Assembly: GCF_003970675.1 (NCBI RefSeq)
Contig: NZ_CP034562.1
Location: forward strand, 1,178,001-1,242,000
Reading direction: 5' to 3'
DNA: 64,000 nt
Origin: Flammeovirga pectinis
Lineage (GTDB): Bacteria; Bacteroidota; Bacteroidia; Cytophagales; Flammeovirgaceae
Positions 1 to 9,236 of this stretch are shown here, one piece after another. The stretch's first letter is position 1. Every line of letters starts with the position of its first letter. The translations under genes were made by a program, and so were the position numbers. The notes under the pieces are model-generated. The model was not told the DNA's origin. It saw only the letters and a list, made by a program, of their open reading frames with translations, and searched no databases.

Positions 1-2909
1 CTAAAATCAGCACCATAAATGGGGTTGCTTCTGTTAAAGAATAAGGTGTTTCTTAGTGAATATTTGTAGGCCAACATATCATTAGCAGCTGTGCTGTTAG
101 GGAAAGGTGAGTAGCGCCCAAGGATATCTTCTGCTAATGATTTTTTGTCGACTAGGAGTGCAGAGGTATTTGAAAATCGTGAGACTAACTTTTTAATGCC
201 AATTTCTTTTTTCCAGTTTCTTGGTGTGGTTAATGTTAACCGTAAATTTAAGGTAGCCCGGTAGGCAGGGAGGTATTCATCTGTTGGCGTGTAAAAACGT
301 GCATATTGTCGTTCGTCTGGGTTTTGAGCCAAGAAAAATTCATTCTGATCTTTGATGCCATCGTTATTAAGGTCTCGCCATGTATGCGTACCTCTACCGT
401 CTTCTACACGTACATATACAAATTCTCTTGCGAGTTCTCTACTAGAAGAAACCGTGTAAGTACCGTTCAGGCGACCAATTCCTTGACCAAAATTAAGGCC
501 TCCAACTATACGTCCTTGAATACTTTCTTCATTTAAAGGCGTTGAAGAGAAATAATCCGTCCACTTTCTATAGGTTAAGCCAACGGATAATTTTCCATTT
601 CTACCTGTTTTACCCACATCTATTTTATAGGTATCTGCTACTGTTTGTTTTTGTAATGCACCTTCTTTTGGGGCATTGTCTTCACGGTGGGCAAAACTCA
701 ATTGATAATTCCATTTTAAGCTGTCCCCTTGTTTTATGTAGGCAAAATGTTCTTCGTAATTCATCCAGGAAGAAGCAATAGAATCTGTCTGGGTATACTT
801 AGTCTGTTGTTTATCTGTGGTATACCTGTAACCTGGCTGAATAAAATCACCTTTCCAAAAAGTATGAGCAATCAGTCGTTGCCATTGAGAATGCTGTTGT
901 TCTTGCAATAAGTTTGCAGACATCTCAAAACCTTTGATATCCCAATTTAGACGACCAAGAGAGTAGTTGAGCTGTGCATTTTGTTGTCTACCAAAAATTA
1001 CATCTTCATGGTCACGGTGAGCATAAGAATAAGAAAAAGACCTTTTACGCTCATCAGTAAGTGTGACTCCTCCTTTTACATAGACTTCATTTTTATAAGG
1101 AATGCTATCGTAGTTTAACGACCAGTTTCTATCAAATTCTATGGAACGAAAACGATCAATTTGACGGAAATTCTCATCAATATACATCATATTGGCAAAA
1201 GTAGAAATATTGATTTTATCCGTAAGTACCCTTTCTTTAGAGGTGAAATTTACTGCAATTGCTTTTCCTTGATCATCACCATCATCTTTATCAGAAAATA
1301 AATTTTGATCTTGATTAGAAAATGCTCCTTCAATACCAATACTTTCATGCTTTGTAAGATGGATATTTCCACCTAAAGAGATCATTTGTTTTTTGTTAGG
1401 TGCTACCAAACGCCTTACTGGTAAATACCGTCCTTGTCGAATTCCTTGTTCTGGAGAAACCCATTTATATACTCGCCCAAAAGGAGTGATTTCCTGTAGA
1501 ATATAATCTCCTCTATTATTCCCTATATCAGAAAACCCTGCACTATACAATGGTGTGTCATTTTCGTTCGCTCTTCGAAGACAAAGAACAGGAGTACCAT
1601 CACTTTGTAAAGTATCTACAGCCGTATATAAAATTCTATTGGGATCATATACTTTTACAGAATCAATTGCTGGAGCGATAGCATTTTGTAGACTATCGCC
1701 AATACCCGCTAGTATATATTTGTCCTCATCAGACAGAGAATAGAATAAGCTACTGTTTTTATCATCTTTCTCTTGGTAAAAGTTAAAATAGCCCTCCCAA
1801 GCTTTGCCTTTCATTTGATGGCTCGCTTCAAAAATAGTTCTACTATAATATTGAGTAGCATATTCATAATCCACTCGAATACGCGTGTACTGCGTAATGA
1901 CTATATTTTCATTAAAAGTTATTTCCGATAAATTATAATCAATGGTATAATCATTATCAAAACCCCTCTCTTTTAAAACACCATCAATATATACCTTCTC
2001 AGAATTGGCAATAACCACAATATTGGATTCTCCATTAGGCCCTAAAAGGCGATATGGACCAAGAACGCCATCAATAGGAGATACATCAGCAGAATAAAAT
2101 TGCCCTTTTGCAATAGAAATTCCCGCCTTAGTAACTGATTTTACTGCAGAAGAATCATCTCCAAGAAATACCTTAGCCTGTGCCCCCTGAGCATTTTTAT
2201 TGTACCTTAAAAATACTCCAGGATCATTTTTCATTACAATGTCGCCAGCAGCCAACTGAGCATTTTTATGCTTTAACTCAATATAAACCTTATCAAAATC
2301 TTGAATTTGCTGTGTATTCCCCTCAGGCTGAAAAGGAATATCTTGATCAGTTAAGGTAGCCGTCAATGCCACATCCTCCGTAATATTTCCCTGAAGCTGC
2401 AAATTCATGGCAGAGTTCACAAAAACATCCTGACTATTCCCCATTGAAATACCCCTTGTTAAACTACCCGTCTTCTGAATATTAGGCGCATAAAATAACT
2501 CCTCCCTTTTCTGCTGTTCTTGCACCTCCAAAACATACTGATCATTACTATGATCTAAACCATAACCACCTTGAGCATAAATAGCCTGAGAACGATGATC
2601 TTGTTTACCGTTTAAATAAGTGGGGAGTATCCTATATTGTATCTTTACTAAAGAGTTATTATTCCTAATGGTGTCATTATTCGCATCCAAAAACCAAACC
2701 TTTCCCTTTAAATCAAGTACAGGAGTAATAACACGGTAAGGCCCTTGAATCTCAATAACTTTTAAAGAAGCAGGATAGACTGTAGCAGTATCTATTTGCA
2801 TACCATCCATCCCCACCCACTTTTCTTTGAAAGTAGAAGATTGCCCAAATATACTATTCGGCGCCACCATCAGAAGTAAAAAGATAAGACAATAGAAGTA
2901 CTGCAACAT
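1..2909 (-). CDS. Large beta-rich outer-membrane/surface protein, partial (C-terminus beyond window)
   Basis: The reverse strand is open from an ATG at 2909 to the window edge, giving 969 residues with no stop. Residues 1-23 (MLQYFYCLIFLLLMVAPNSI, then FGQ) form a signal peptide. The rest is rich in aromatic residues and alternating beta-strand patterns. Around residues 310-350 is a KVYIDGVLKERGFDNDYTID stretch, followed by a strand ending RIRVDYEYA. Near residue 850 is a calcium-loop-like DLNNDGIKDQNEF, followed by RFYTPTDEYLPAYRA. I recall this combination from very large uncharacterised outer-membrane proteins of gliding, T9SS-bearing Bacteroidetes, but cannot name a family. The gene diverges from the polysaccharide export genes, with the repeat array between. 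Function is unknown; a barrel or surface scaffold is inferred only from composition. Confidence 0.75.
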   Translation of the reverse strand, partial: MLQYFYCLIFLLLMVAPNSIFGQSSTFKEKWVGMDGMQIDTATVYPASLKVIEIQGPYRVITPVLDLKGKVWFLDANNDTIRNNNSLVKIQYRILPTYLNGKQDHRSQAIYAQGGYGLDHSNDQYVLEVQEQQKREELFYAPNIQKTGSLTRGISMGNSQDVFVNSAMNLQLQGNITEDVALTATLTDQDIPFQPEGNTQQIQDFDKVYIELKHKNAQLAAGDIVMKNDPGVFLRYNKNAQGAQAKVFLGDDSSAVKSVTKAGISIAKGQFYSADVSPIDGVLGPYRLLGPNGESNIVVIANSEKVYIDGVLKERGFDNDYTIDYNLSEITFNENIVITQYTRIRVDYEYATQYYSRTIFEASHQMKGKAWEGYFNFYQEKDDKNSSLFYSLSDEDKYILAGIGDSLQNAIAPAIDSVKVYDPNRILYTAVDTLQSDGTPVLCLRRANENDTPLYSAGFSDIGNNRGDYILQEITPFGRVYKWVSPEQGIRQGRYLPVRRLVAPNKKQMISLGGNIHLTKHESIGIEGAFSNQDQNLFSDKDDGDDQGKAIAVNFTSKERVLTDKINISTFANMMYIDENFRQIDRFRSIEFDRNWSLNYDSIPYKNEVYVKGGVTLTDERKRSFSYSYAHRDHEDVIFGRQQNAQLNYSLGRLNWDIKGFEMSANLLQEQQHSQWQRLIAHTFWKGDFIQPGYRYTTDKQQTKYTQTDSIASSWMNYEEHFAYIKQGDSLKWNYQLSFAHREDNAPKEGALQKQTVADTYKIDVGKTGRNGKLSVGLTYRKWTDYFSSTPLNEESIQGRIVGGLNFGQGIGRLNGTYTVSSSRELAREFVYVRVEDGRGTHTWRDLNNDGIKDQNEFFLAQNPDERQYARFYTPTDEYLPAYRATLNLRLTLTTPRNWKKEIGIKKLVSRFSNTSALLVDKKSLAEDILGRYSPFPNSTAANDMLAYKYSLRNTLFFNRSNPIYGADF

Positions 2910-3088
2910 ACAGAAGTTTAAAAAGTGATAACAGATGTGTTTGCTTTACATCCGATATCAAAAATAAAGAGGATACTTGGAAAATAAAATAGTAAAGGTG
3001 ATAACATAAATTATAATATTTTATTTCCGTGCCAATATTTTTACAATGCCCATGCTTGAAGGTGTCATTTCTTCCACATTAACACATT
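2910..3088. other. AT-rich spacer upstream of the left-edge gene
   Basis: A short non-coding stretch between the start of the leftward outer-membrane protein gene and the first unit of the tandem array. It should hold the promoter of the leftward gene. I see no convincing consensus promoter or structured element. Confidence 0.4.
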
Positions 3089-4428
3089 TGTAGGGAAGTA
3101 GGATCGCTACGTCCTAAACCACTTTCATATTTTTCTAACGCACGACTGAAGTCATGGGCTGATGGATAGGCAATCATTTCAAAAAACATCATTTATGGCC
3201 TATAGCATTAATCCAATTGAGATGTACGTTTTTTGGTAAAACGTCCCTACAATCAATATCGATTTTCACAAAAATATATTCTGTAGGGAAGTAGCATTGC
3301 TACGTCCTAAACCACTTTCACATTTCTTTGATTCACAACAGAAGTCATGGTTAATAGATAGGTAACCATTTCAGAAAACATCATTTACGGCCTATAGCAT
3401 TATTCCAATTGAGACGGACGTTTTTTAGTAAAACGTCTCTACAATCAATATCGATTTTCACAAAAACATATTCTGTAGGGAAGTAGCATTGCTACGTCCT
3501 AAACCACTTTCACATTTCTTTGATTCACAACAGAAGTCATGGTTAATAGATAGGCAACCATTTCAAAAAAACATTTATGGCTTACAGTGTTATTTCAATT
3601 GAGACGGACGTTTTTTAGTAAAACGTCCCTACACCACCATCGATTTTCACAAAAACATATTCTGTAGGGAAGTAGCATTGCTACGTCCTAAACCACATTC
3701 ACATTTTTCTAACCCACGACTGAAGTCATGGGTTGATAGATAGGTAACCATTTCACAAAAACATTTATGGCTTACAGTATTATTCCAATTGAGACGGACG
3801 TTTTTTAGTAAAACGTCCCTACAACACCATCGATTTTCACTAAAACATATTCAGTAGGGAAGTAGCACTGCTACGTCCTAAACCACATTCACATTTCTCT
3901 CACCTACGACAGAAGTCATGGGCTGATGGATAGGCAACCATTTCAAAAAAACATCATTTATGGCCTATAGCATTATTCCAATTGAGATGGACGTTTTTTA
4001 GTAAAACGTCCCTACACCACCATCGATTTTCACAAAGACACAACTAGTAGGGACGTTAGCACTGCTACGTCCTAAACCACTTTCACATTTTTCTAACCTA
4101 CGACTGAAGTCATGGGTTGATAAATAGATATCCATTTCAAAAACATTATTTACGGCCTACATCATTATTCCAATTGAGAGGGACGTTTTTTAGTAAAACG
4201 TCCCTACAAGCAATATCGATTTTCATAAAAACATATTCTGTAGGGAAGTAGCATTGCTACGTCCTAAACCACTTTCACATTTTTCTAACCTACGACTGAA
4301 GTCATTGGCTGATGGATAGGCAATCATTTCAAAAAACATCATTTATGGCCTACAGTATTATTCCAATTGATAAGGACGTTTTTTAGTAAAACGTCCCTAC
4401 AAGCAACATTGATTTTCAACAAGAATAT
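3089..4428. repeat. Tandem array of seven ~192 bp REPIN-like palindromic units
   Basis: Unit heads begin at 3089, 3282, 3474, 3663, 3853, 4046 and 4239, so the period is 189-193 bp. Each unit starts with TGTAGGGAAGTAGCATTGCT followed by ACGTCCTAAACC, and ends in the hairpin GGACGTTTT-TTAGT-AAAACGTCC followed by CTACA. The head contains its own palindrome (GTAGCA-TT-GCTAC). The reverse complement of the head (GGACGT...TCCCTACA) has the same outline as the tail, so each unit is an inverted pair of related hairpins. A ~30 bp spacer (ATCAATATCGATTTTCACAA and following) is repeated too. The middle carries GACTGAAGTC, itself palindromic. No unit has a long open frame. The units are too long for CRISPR repeats. 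They look like non-autonomous REPIN or MITE units that were amplified in tandem. Confidence 0.9.
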
Positions 4429-4832
4429 AAATCAATGACTACGTATCATCAAGCCCAATTGAAAAACAAAACACAGATCAACACCAAACGTCCTTGAAGA
4501 CAAAAGCGTCAAAAATTTATGAAGTGAAATCGACAAGAGTAATTCAGTGTTTGAAGGCTTTAGCCGAGTTTGAATTGCTCCGATTGAACAAAATAAATTT
4601 AGCTTTTGTCTTCACAGACTAGCTTTTTTTGCTTCGTTTTTTCAGCAATGGAAAAAATGAAGAACAGCAATGTTTTTAATTTACACCCAAGCTTTGTACA
4701 TTTGAACGAAATACAGCTTGTGCATTTTTTAACAAACGAACTATTACATCTTAAACTCTTGAGCTTGAACGATATAGTTGTTTTTTATGCAAAGTGTATT
4801 CATTAAATAATGCCAACAGTTTTTTCTAAGCG
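4429..4832. other. Gene-free leader region upstream of the polysaccharide export genes
   Basis: About 400 bp without a convincing gene. A 66-codon TTG-initiated frame at 4606-4806 has no domain-like features and is not called. The stretch holds a 12-bp perfect inverted repeat (separate entry) and ends in an 8-bp tandem repeat just before the Wza-like gene. It may be the transcribed leader of the export genes. Confidence 0.5.
4496..4613. repeat. Perfect 12-bp inverted repeat, 94 bp apart
   Basis: GAAGACAAAAGC (4496-4507) is mirrored by GCTTTTGTCTTC (4602-4613). The arms could close a ~118 nt stem-loop in the transcript ahead of the polysaccharide export genes, or be the ends of a small dead mobile element. 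No target-site duplication is evident. Confidence 0.6.
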
Positions 4833-4861
4833 AAATTAACAAATTAACAAATTAACAAATT
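4833..4861 (+). repeat. Three perfect AAATTAAC repeats running into the Wza-like start codon
   Basis: AAATTAAC occurs at 4833-4840, 4841-4848 and 4849-4856, followed by a partial copy AAATT (4857-4861). The last bases of the partial copy form the TTG start codon at 4860. Slippage would change the leader by 8 bp steps, so this is a candidate contingency repeat for capsule or exopolysaccharide expression. That role is inferred. Confidence 0.75.
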
Positions 4862-5672
4862 GGAAAAATATAAATATCTCTATATACTATTTTTTACCTA
4901 CTGCCTTTCAAGTTGTGTGTCAAATAAAAAGTTGACTTACTTAAAACATGAAGGGGAATTAAAGGAAGAAGTTACCTACGACTCCGTATATAGAGAAGTG
5001 CCTTCTGTAGCATTGGCTTTAAACACTTTACGCCCTTTTGATCAGATTTTGGTAGAAGTAAAAACGGTTACCCCACCTGAATATAACCCTTTTGCTTATG
5101 TAGAAAGTGTTGCAGGAAATAATATAGCAAATATTCAGCATCCAGAACAGGGTAGTTTATTAGGCTATACTGTGGATGAAAATGGTATTGTAGATTTGCC
5201 TTTAATTGGAGAAGTTGCACTTGGTGGATTAACCTATACCCAAGCAGAAAAAAAATTAAAAGGAATATTAACGGATATGATGGATCAGCCAGCAGTCCGT
5301 GTGAAACTATTAAATTTCCGCTTTTCGGTTTTAGGAGAAGTAATGCGACCAGGGATTTATGGTACTTACAATAGAGAGATGTCAGTCTTAGAAGCAGTTG
5401 CCAAAGCAGGAGGAGCAAAAGAATTTGGTAATAGAGCAAAAGTAAAGTTATTACGTAAAGTCAACGGACAAATGCAAACCATTTATTTAAACTTAAATGA
5501 TGAGCGTTTTATTACAAGCCCGTATTACTATCTACAGCAGGAAGATGTCTTGGTAATTTTACCAATCAAACGTCGTCCTACATTAGAATATATCCAAAGA
5601 AATGTATCAATAGTAGCTTCAATTACTGCTGCAATTGTTTCTATTGTTACCTTAATTACAGTGAATAAATAA
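4860..5672 (+). CDS. wza: Polysaccharide export outer-membrane lipoprotein (Wza family)
   Basis: The product is the outer-membrane channel of Wzy-type capsule or exopolysaccharide export. The 270-residue protein has a short hydrophobic leader ending in the lipobox LSSC (Cys19). A poly-export (PES) domain spans roughly residues 55-150 (the LRPFDQILVEV strand and VDENGIVDLPLIGEVALGGL), followed by an SLBB domain around 155-235 (VLGEVMRPGIYG, VLEAVAKAGG). A C-terminal hydrophobic helix (about 249-267) is expected to cross the outer membrane, as in Wza. The start is TTG at 4860, inside the tail of an 8-bp tandem repeat, and is the only one that leaves an intact lipoprotein signal. The kinase gene follows after one base, so the two are co-transcribed. 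No glycosyltransferases are next to it, so the exported glycan cannot be read from the window. Confidence 0.9.
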   Translation: MEKYKYLYILFFTYCLSSCVSNKKLTYLKHEGELKEEVTYDSVYREVPSVALALNTLRPFDQILVEVKTVTPPEYNPFAYVESVAGNNIANIQHPEQGSLLGYTVDENGIVDLPLIGEVALGGLTYTQAEKKLKGILTDMMDQPAVRVKLLNFRFSVLGEVMRPGIYGTYNREMSVLEAVAKAGGAKEFGNRAKVKLLRKVNGQMQTIYLNLNDERFITSPYYYLQQEDVLVILPIKRRPTLEYIQRNVSIVASITAAIVSIVTLITVNK

Positions 5673-5673
5673 A

Positions 5674-8043
5674 ATGGATACTCCATCTAACAATACAAAT
5701 TTTCAGCAAGATCCAGAAGACAAAGCGATCAAAGATTTTAAGAAGTGGTTTTATCTTTGTCTTGAGAATTGGAAATGGGTGATACTTTCCGTGAGTATTG
5801 GTTTGTCTATTTCAATTGCGGTTAGTTTATGGCAAACCAACCGTTGGTCTATTTCTACTGAATTGGTAAAGAAATCAACCGAATCTAAAGGAGGAGCGTC
5901 ATCAAGTTTTATGGCAATGTTACCTATAGATGCTATGGGAGCTGAGTTTAGTAAGTTGAATATCGAATATGAAAAAAGATATTTTACTTCTAGAGAAATA
6001 CTGGTAAGTGTTGTGAAGCAATTGGATTTGAATGTACATTACTATTCAAAGAAATTTGTAAAGAGCAATGAACTGTATAAACAAAGACCTTTTACCCTTA
6101 AGTATGACAATAAATCTACTTGGGGACCCTTTGACGGTACATTAGATGTTGTTGTCAATGAAGACCAAAAGACCTTCGAACTACAATCTTCTGAAGATAC
6201 CATTGCTCAGTTTTTTGAGGGTAAACAATTTACATTTGATCAAAAAAATGTAATTAATGGTTTTGTTTTTACCCTCAAAAAAGAAAATATAGACTTAAGT
6301 TATTATCCTTCTCCATCAATTGCCATAAGAACACCTTATGCGGAAGCAAAAGGACTTCGTAAAAGTTTAAACTTTGGGATTTTAGGAGAGAAAAACACAG
6401 ACTTACCCTTAATACAGGTAAAGACAGAAGGACAAATTCCTGAGAAACAGATAGATATCTTATCTACTTTAATATCAACTGTTCAAGCACAAGATATTAG
6501 AGATAAAAACTTTGCAACAAAACAATCTGCTCAGTTTATTCAAGATCAACTTTCGATCATTTCAGATTCTATGCAGTTGATTGCCAATCAGGTGTATAAG
6601 TTGAAAACTCAGAATACCGAATTATCTGGAGGGGCTGAATTAGTCTTTGAAAAGATCTATAAATTAGACGAAAAACGTAACGAGTTAGAATTAAGTATAC
6701 GTTATTGTAATTACCTCTTAGAAGAAATGAAAGGAGGTATGAAAGATGAGGTATTAATGCCAGAAGCGTATGGTATTTCGGGTACTCAGTTAACAGATAT
6801 GTTGAGTAAGTATTCAGAAATGAAATTGGAAGATGCTCTGTCAAATGTCCGTTTAAAGAAATCTATCTTGTACCAAGAAGAGGCTGTTGAACGTAAGAAA
6901 GCAATGAAGTCATTAAAGATAAAAATTGCAGAAGCAGTAGCTAGTACAAGAAAAGCACTCAAGATACAATTAGAAGAACTAAATAGAGAATTAAAGAAAT
7001 CTATTCGTTCTACAAACACGTTGTTATCGGAAGAAAAGACATTAATGGATTATCAACGCTTATTTGAAACACACGAACAATTGTTTAAATTGTTATTAGA
7101 AAAGCAAGCGGAGTATAGTATTCGTGCAGCGAGTACTATTTCGGATTACTCTATGTTATCAGTGCCAGAACCTAGTGAGTTTCCTATCTTCCCGAAACGA
7201 AAGTTAAATGTTTTAATAGGGCTGATTCTTGGACTATCTTTTCCTTTAGGTATTTATTATGTTAAGGTATTATTTGATACGAAAGTAAGGGAAGAGTCAG
7301 ACATTGAAGAAATTACGGACAAACCATTTATTGGTAATATTTCTACAATAGCAGAATTCGATAAACTGATCGATCCACTAACAAGATCTTTAGCGGCAGA
7401 AACGTATAGAAATTTCAGAACAAACCTACAGTTCTTGATCGGTGACAAAGAGAAGTTTTCTTTATTGTTTACGTCTTCTATTAGTGGAGAAGGAAAGAGT
7501 GTTACCTCTGCTAACTTGGCTAACTTTTATACAACGTTAGATAAAAAGGTGCTATTAATTGGTGCCGATTTAAGAAAGCCAGTTTTAAAAGATTTTTTCC
7601 CTGGATTAAATGATAATGTAGGTTTATCTAATTATTTAAGTGCAGGTAATAATGTGCACGAATATATTCAGAAAACGGATAACCCTCAATTAGATGTACT
7701 ATTGTCGGGTTCTATTCCGCCTAACCCAACAGAATTGCTGCAAAGTAAAAAAATGAAAGCTTTGTCAGAAGAATTAAAAGAAGAATACGATATCGTTATT
7801 TTTGATTCTGCGCCTGTAGGAATTGTTTCAGATTCTAGAAAATTAATGAATTATACAGATCTAGTTTGTTATGCAATTCGTCAGGATTACACACCTAAGG
7901 CTCAATTGGAAAGGTCTTTAAGTGGAATTTCTGGAGAAGATATTAAATTGGCATTGTTTATGACTGATGTTAATATGCGTAAGAAAGGAGGTTATCAGTA
8001 CTCTTATTATGGAAAAGATTACATTTCGTATTTAGAAAAGTAA
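5674..8043 (+). CDS. wzc: Wzc-like chain-length determinant fused to BY-kinase
   Basis: This 789-residue inner-membrane tyrosine autokinase controls polymer length and works with the Wza-like channel encoded one base upstream. TM1 lies at about 32-52 and TM2 at about 513-532. The periplasmic part between them is rich in coiled coil (about 290-480). The cytoplasmic kinase has Walker A SGEGKS (Lys608), Walker A' VLLIGADLRKP (626-636) and Walker B VIFDSAP (Asp711). The C-terminus is a tyrosine cluster (GGYQYSYYGKDYISYLEK), the expected autophosphorylation tail. Membrane and kinase parts are in one chain, as in proteobacterial Wzc and unlike the split Firmicutes CapA/CapB. The N-terminal region before TM1 carries no extra domain. 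Confidence 0.93.
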   Translation: MDTPSNNTNFQQDPEDKAIKDFKKWFYLCLENWKWVILSVSIGLSISIAVSLWQTNRWSISTELVKKSTESKGGASSSFMAMLPIDAMGAEFSKLNIEYEKRYFTSREILVSVVKQLDLNVHYYSKKFVKSNELYKQRPFTLKYDNKSTWGPFDGTLDVVVNEDQKTFELQSSEDTIAQFFEGKQFTFDQKNVINGFVFTLKKENIDLSYYPSPSIAIRTPYAEAKGLRKSLNFGILGEKNTDLPLIQVKTEGQIPEKQIDILSTLISTVQAQDIRDKNFATKQSAQFIQDQLSIISDSMQLIANQVYKLKTQNTELSGGAELVFEKIYKLDEKRNELELSIRYCNYLLEEMKGGMKDEVLMPEAYGISGTQLTDMLSKYSEMKLEDALSNVRLKKSILYQEEAVERKKAMKSLKIKIAEAVASTRKALKIQLEELNRELKKSIRSTNTLLSEEKTLMDYQRLFETHEQLFKLLLEKQAEYSIRAASTISDYSMLSVPEPSEFPIFPKRKLNVLIGLILGLSFPLGIYYVKVLFDTKVREESDIEEITDKPFIGNISTIAEFDKLIDPLTRSLAAETYRNFRTNLQFLIGDKEKFSLLFTSSISGEGKSVTSANLANFYTTLDKKVLLIGADLRKPVLKDFFPGLNDNVGLSNYLSAGNNVHEYIQKTDNPQLDVLLSGSIPPNPTELLQSKKMKALSEELKEEYDIVIFDSAPVGIVSDSRKLMNYTDLVCYAIRQDYTPKAQLERSLSGISGEDIKLALFMTDVNMRKKGGYQYSYYGKDYISYLEK

Positions 8044-8144
8044 ATAAATATATCACTTTTTAACTTAAATAGATTAAATTTAAGGATTGATCTAACAACA
8101 ATAAAAAAATAACAACGGCAGATTGCTGCAATTCGAATATAGTC

Positions 8145-8867
8145 ATGAAGAAAATACTACTATTATTAACTTTCTGTTTAGCTGTGCATTTAGGGTTTGC
8201 CCAATCACACCGCACATTAAATTTAATTGAAAAAACAAATTACACCTTAATTGGTGGTAATATAGGTGGAGCCTATTACTCTGGGCAGTATGCAAACCAA
8301 GCTTTTAGTACAATTGATTTAGGTAGTATACGTCCATCACTTTCTGGATATATTCAGACTAAATTTGCGAAAAGATGGCATTTCCGTTTTCAAGGAACAT
8401 GGGCTCAAATTGGTTCAAAAGATAATTTAAGTTCAAGCGAAAACTTTGGTAAAGCAGCTTTTAGAACTAATATTTTTGATTTTACACCAATGATGATTTT
8501 TGATATTGGTGTTAATAAAAAGAATAAATCTAGAGGTGCTTATAAGAATAGAAAGAGCAATCATTGGAATTGGTACTTGATGGCAGGTACAGGTCTTTTT
8601 GCTGCAAAGGTTAATAATTATATTGAAGAACAAGCTAATGGAAATATAGGAAGTTCATATTATAAAGTAGGTGGTACATTAAATGGAGGTTTAGGTGTGC
8701 GTTATGCTTTAAAAGAACGTTGGATTTTAAATGCAGAAGCCTTGTTTAGAATGTCTACGTCTGATGATTTAGATGGAGCAAAAAATAATTTATTACCAGT
8801 AGATTTTTATGTAACTGGTCAAATTGGTGTAGCCTACAGAATTCCTGGTAGACGTTTTATGCGTTAG
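8145..8867 (+). CDS. Small outer-membrane beta-barrel protein (DUF6089-like)
   Basis: The 240-residue product has a clear signal peptide (MKKILLLLTFCLAVHLGFAQ). The mature part alternates aromatic strands with glycine-rich turns (GGNIGGAYYSGQYANQAFST, SLSGYIQTKFAKRWHFRFQG), like the 8-12 strand barrels annotated as DUF6089 or outer membrane protein beta-barrel in Bacteroidetes. It starts about 100 bp after the Wzc-like gene on the same strand and is followed by a terminator, so it may be the last gene of the export operon. A role in polysaccharide or envelope assembly is inferred from position only. Confidence 0.7.
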   Translation: MKKILLLLTFCLAVHLGFAQSHRTLNLIEKTNYTLIGGNIGGAYYSGQYANQAFSTIDLGSIRPSLSGYIQTKFAKRWHFRFQGTWAQIGSKDNLSSSENFGKAAFRTNIFDFTPMMIFDIGVNKKNKSRGAYKNRKSNHWNWYLMAGTGLFAAKVNNYIEEQANGNIGSSYYKVGGTLNGGLGVRYALKERWILNAEALFRMSTSDDLDGAKNNLLPVDFYVTGQIGVAYRIPGRRFMR

Positions 8868-8897
8868 TTTTAGGATTCGAATAAAAATATATAGAGA

Positions 8898-8929
8898 AGC
8901 ATCTAGCAGTACTGTTAGGTGCTTTTTTT
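8898..8929 (+). terminator. Rho-independent terminator after the barrel gene
   Basis: An imperfect stem (GCATCTAGCAG / CTGTTAGGTGC, with GU pairs) is followed by seven T. It lies about 30 bp after the stop of the beta-barrel gene. Confidence 0.75.
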
Positions 8930-9236
8930 GTTTATTCATGATTGAAATTATAGTTTTGGGTGTTTAATTTTATTATTAGCCCAGATCTTACGATCATAGA
9001 TTATGAGATACGTAATCAGTGATTTTTATTCTTGTTGTTTAGGACGTAGTAGTGCTACTTCCCACAGGTTATATAGGTGTAGTCATTTATATTGAGTAGT
9101 ATTCAGGCTGCTTCTATTGAACTATCGGTACTAAATGAGCCGTTATGATTTACACTTTTTATGTTTATTAATGATCTTTACAGAGTCTTGTGGCAGGTAT
9201 GTTTAAATGAATACCTTCAAAGAACTCATAAAACAA
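8930..9236. other. Gene-free region containing an orphan repeat head
   Basis: No coding sequence is supported here. The stretch lies between two terminators, one for each flanking strand. The only structured element I see is the inverted repeat-unit head at 9037-9066. Confidence 0.6.
9037..9066 (-). repeat. Orphan inverted copy of the array unit head
   Basis: The reverse complement of this 30-mer matches the head of the 3089-4428 units with one base missing and two substitutions, including the GTAGCA...CTACGTCCTAAAC core. The tail hairpin (GGACGTTTT...) is absent. It is a solo relic or a single-hairpin REP, showing that the element is dispersed rather than confined to the array. Confidence 0.85.

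Noticed and set aside
306-911. Overlapping small plus-strand frames
   Set aside because: They lie antisense to the long open minus-strand gene, which has consistent protein-like sequence throughout.
3089-4428. CRISPR array
   Set aside because: The repeated unit is ~192 bp with nested hairpins and the spacers are themselves repeated. There are no 24-40 bp direct repeats with unique spacers and no cas genes.
4496-4613. Integron attC site
   Set aside because: Inverted arms are present, but I see no GTTRRRY/RYYYAAC core sites and no integrase or cassette structure.
4606-4806. 66-codon TTG-initiated frame upstream of the Wza-like gene
   Set aside because: No domain, no signal, biased composition, and it begins inside the arm of an inverted repeat. 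More likely leader sequence.
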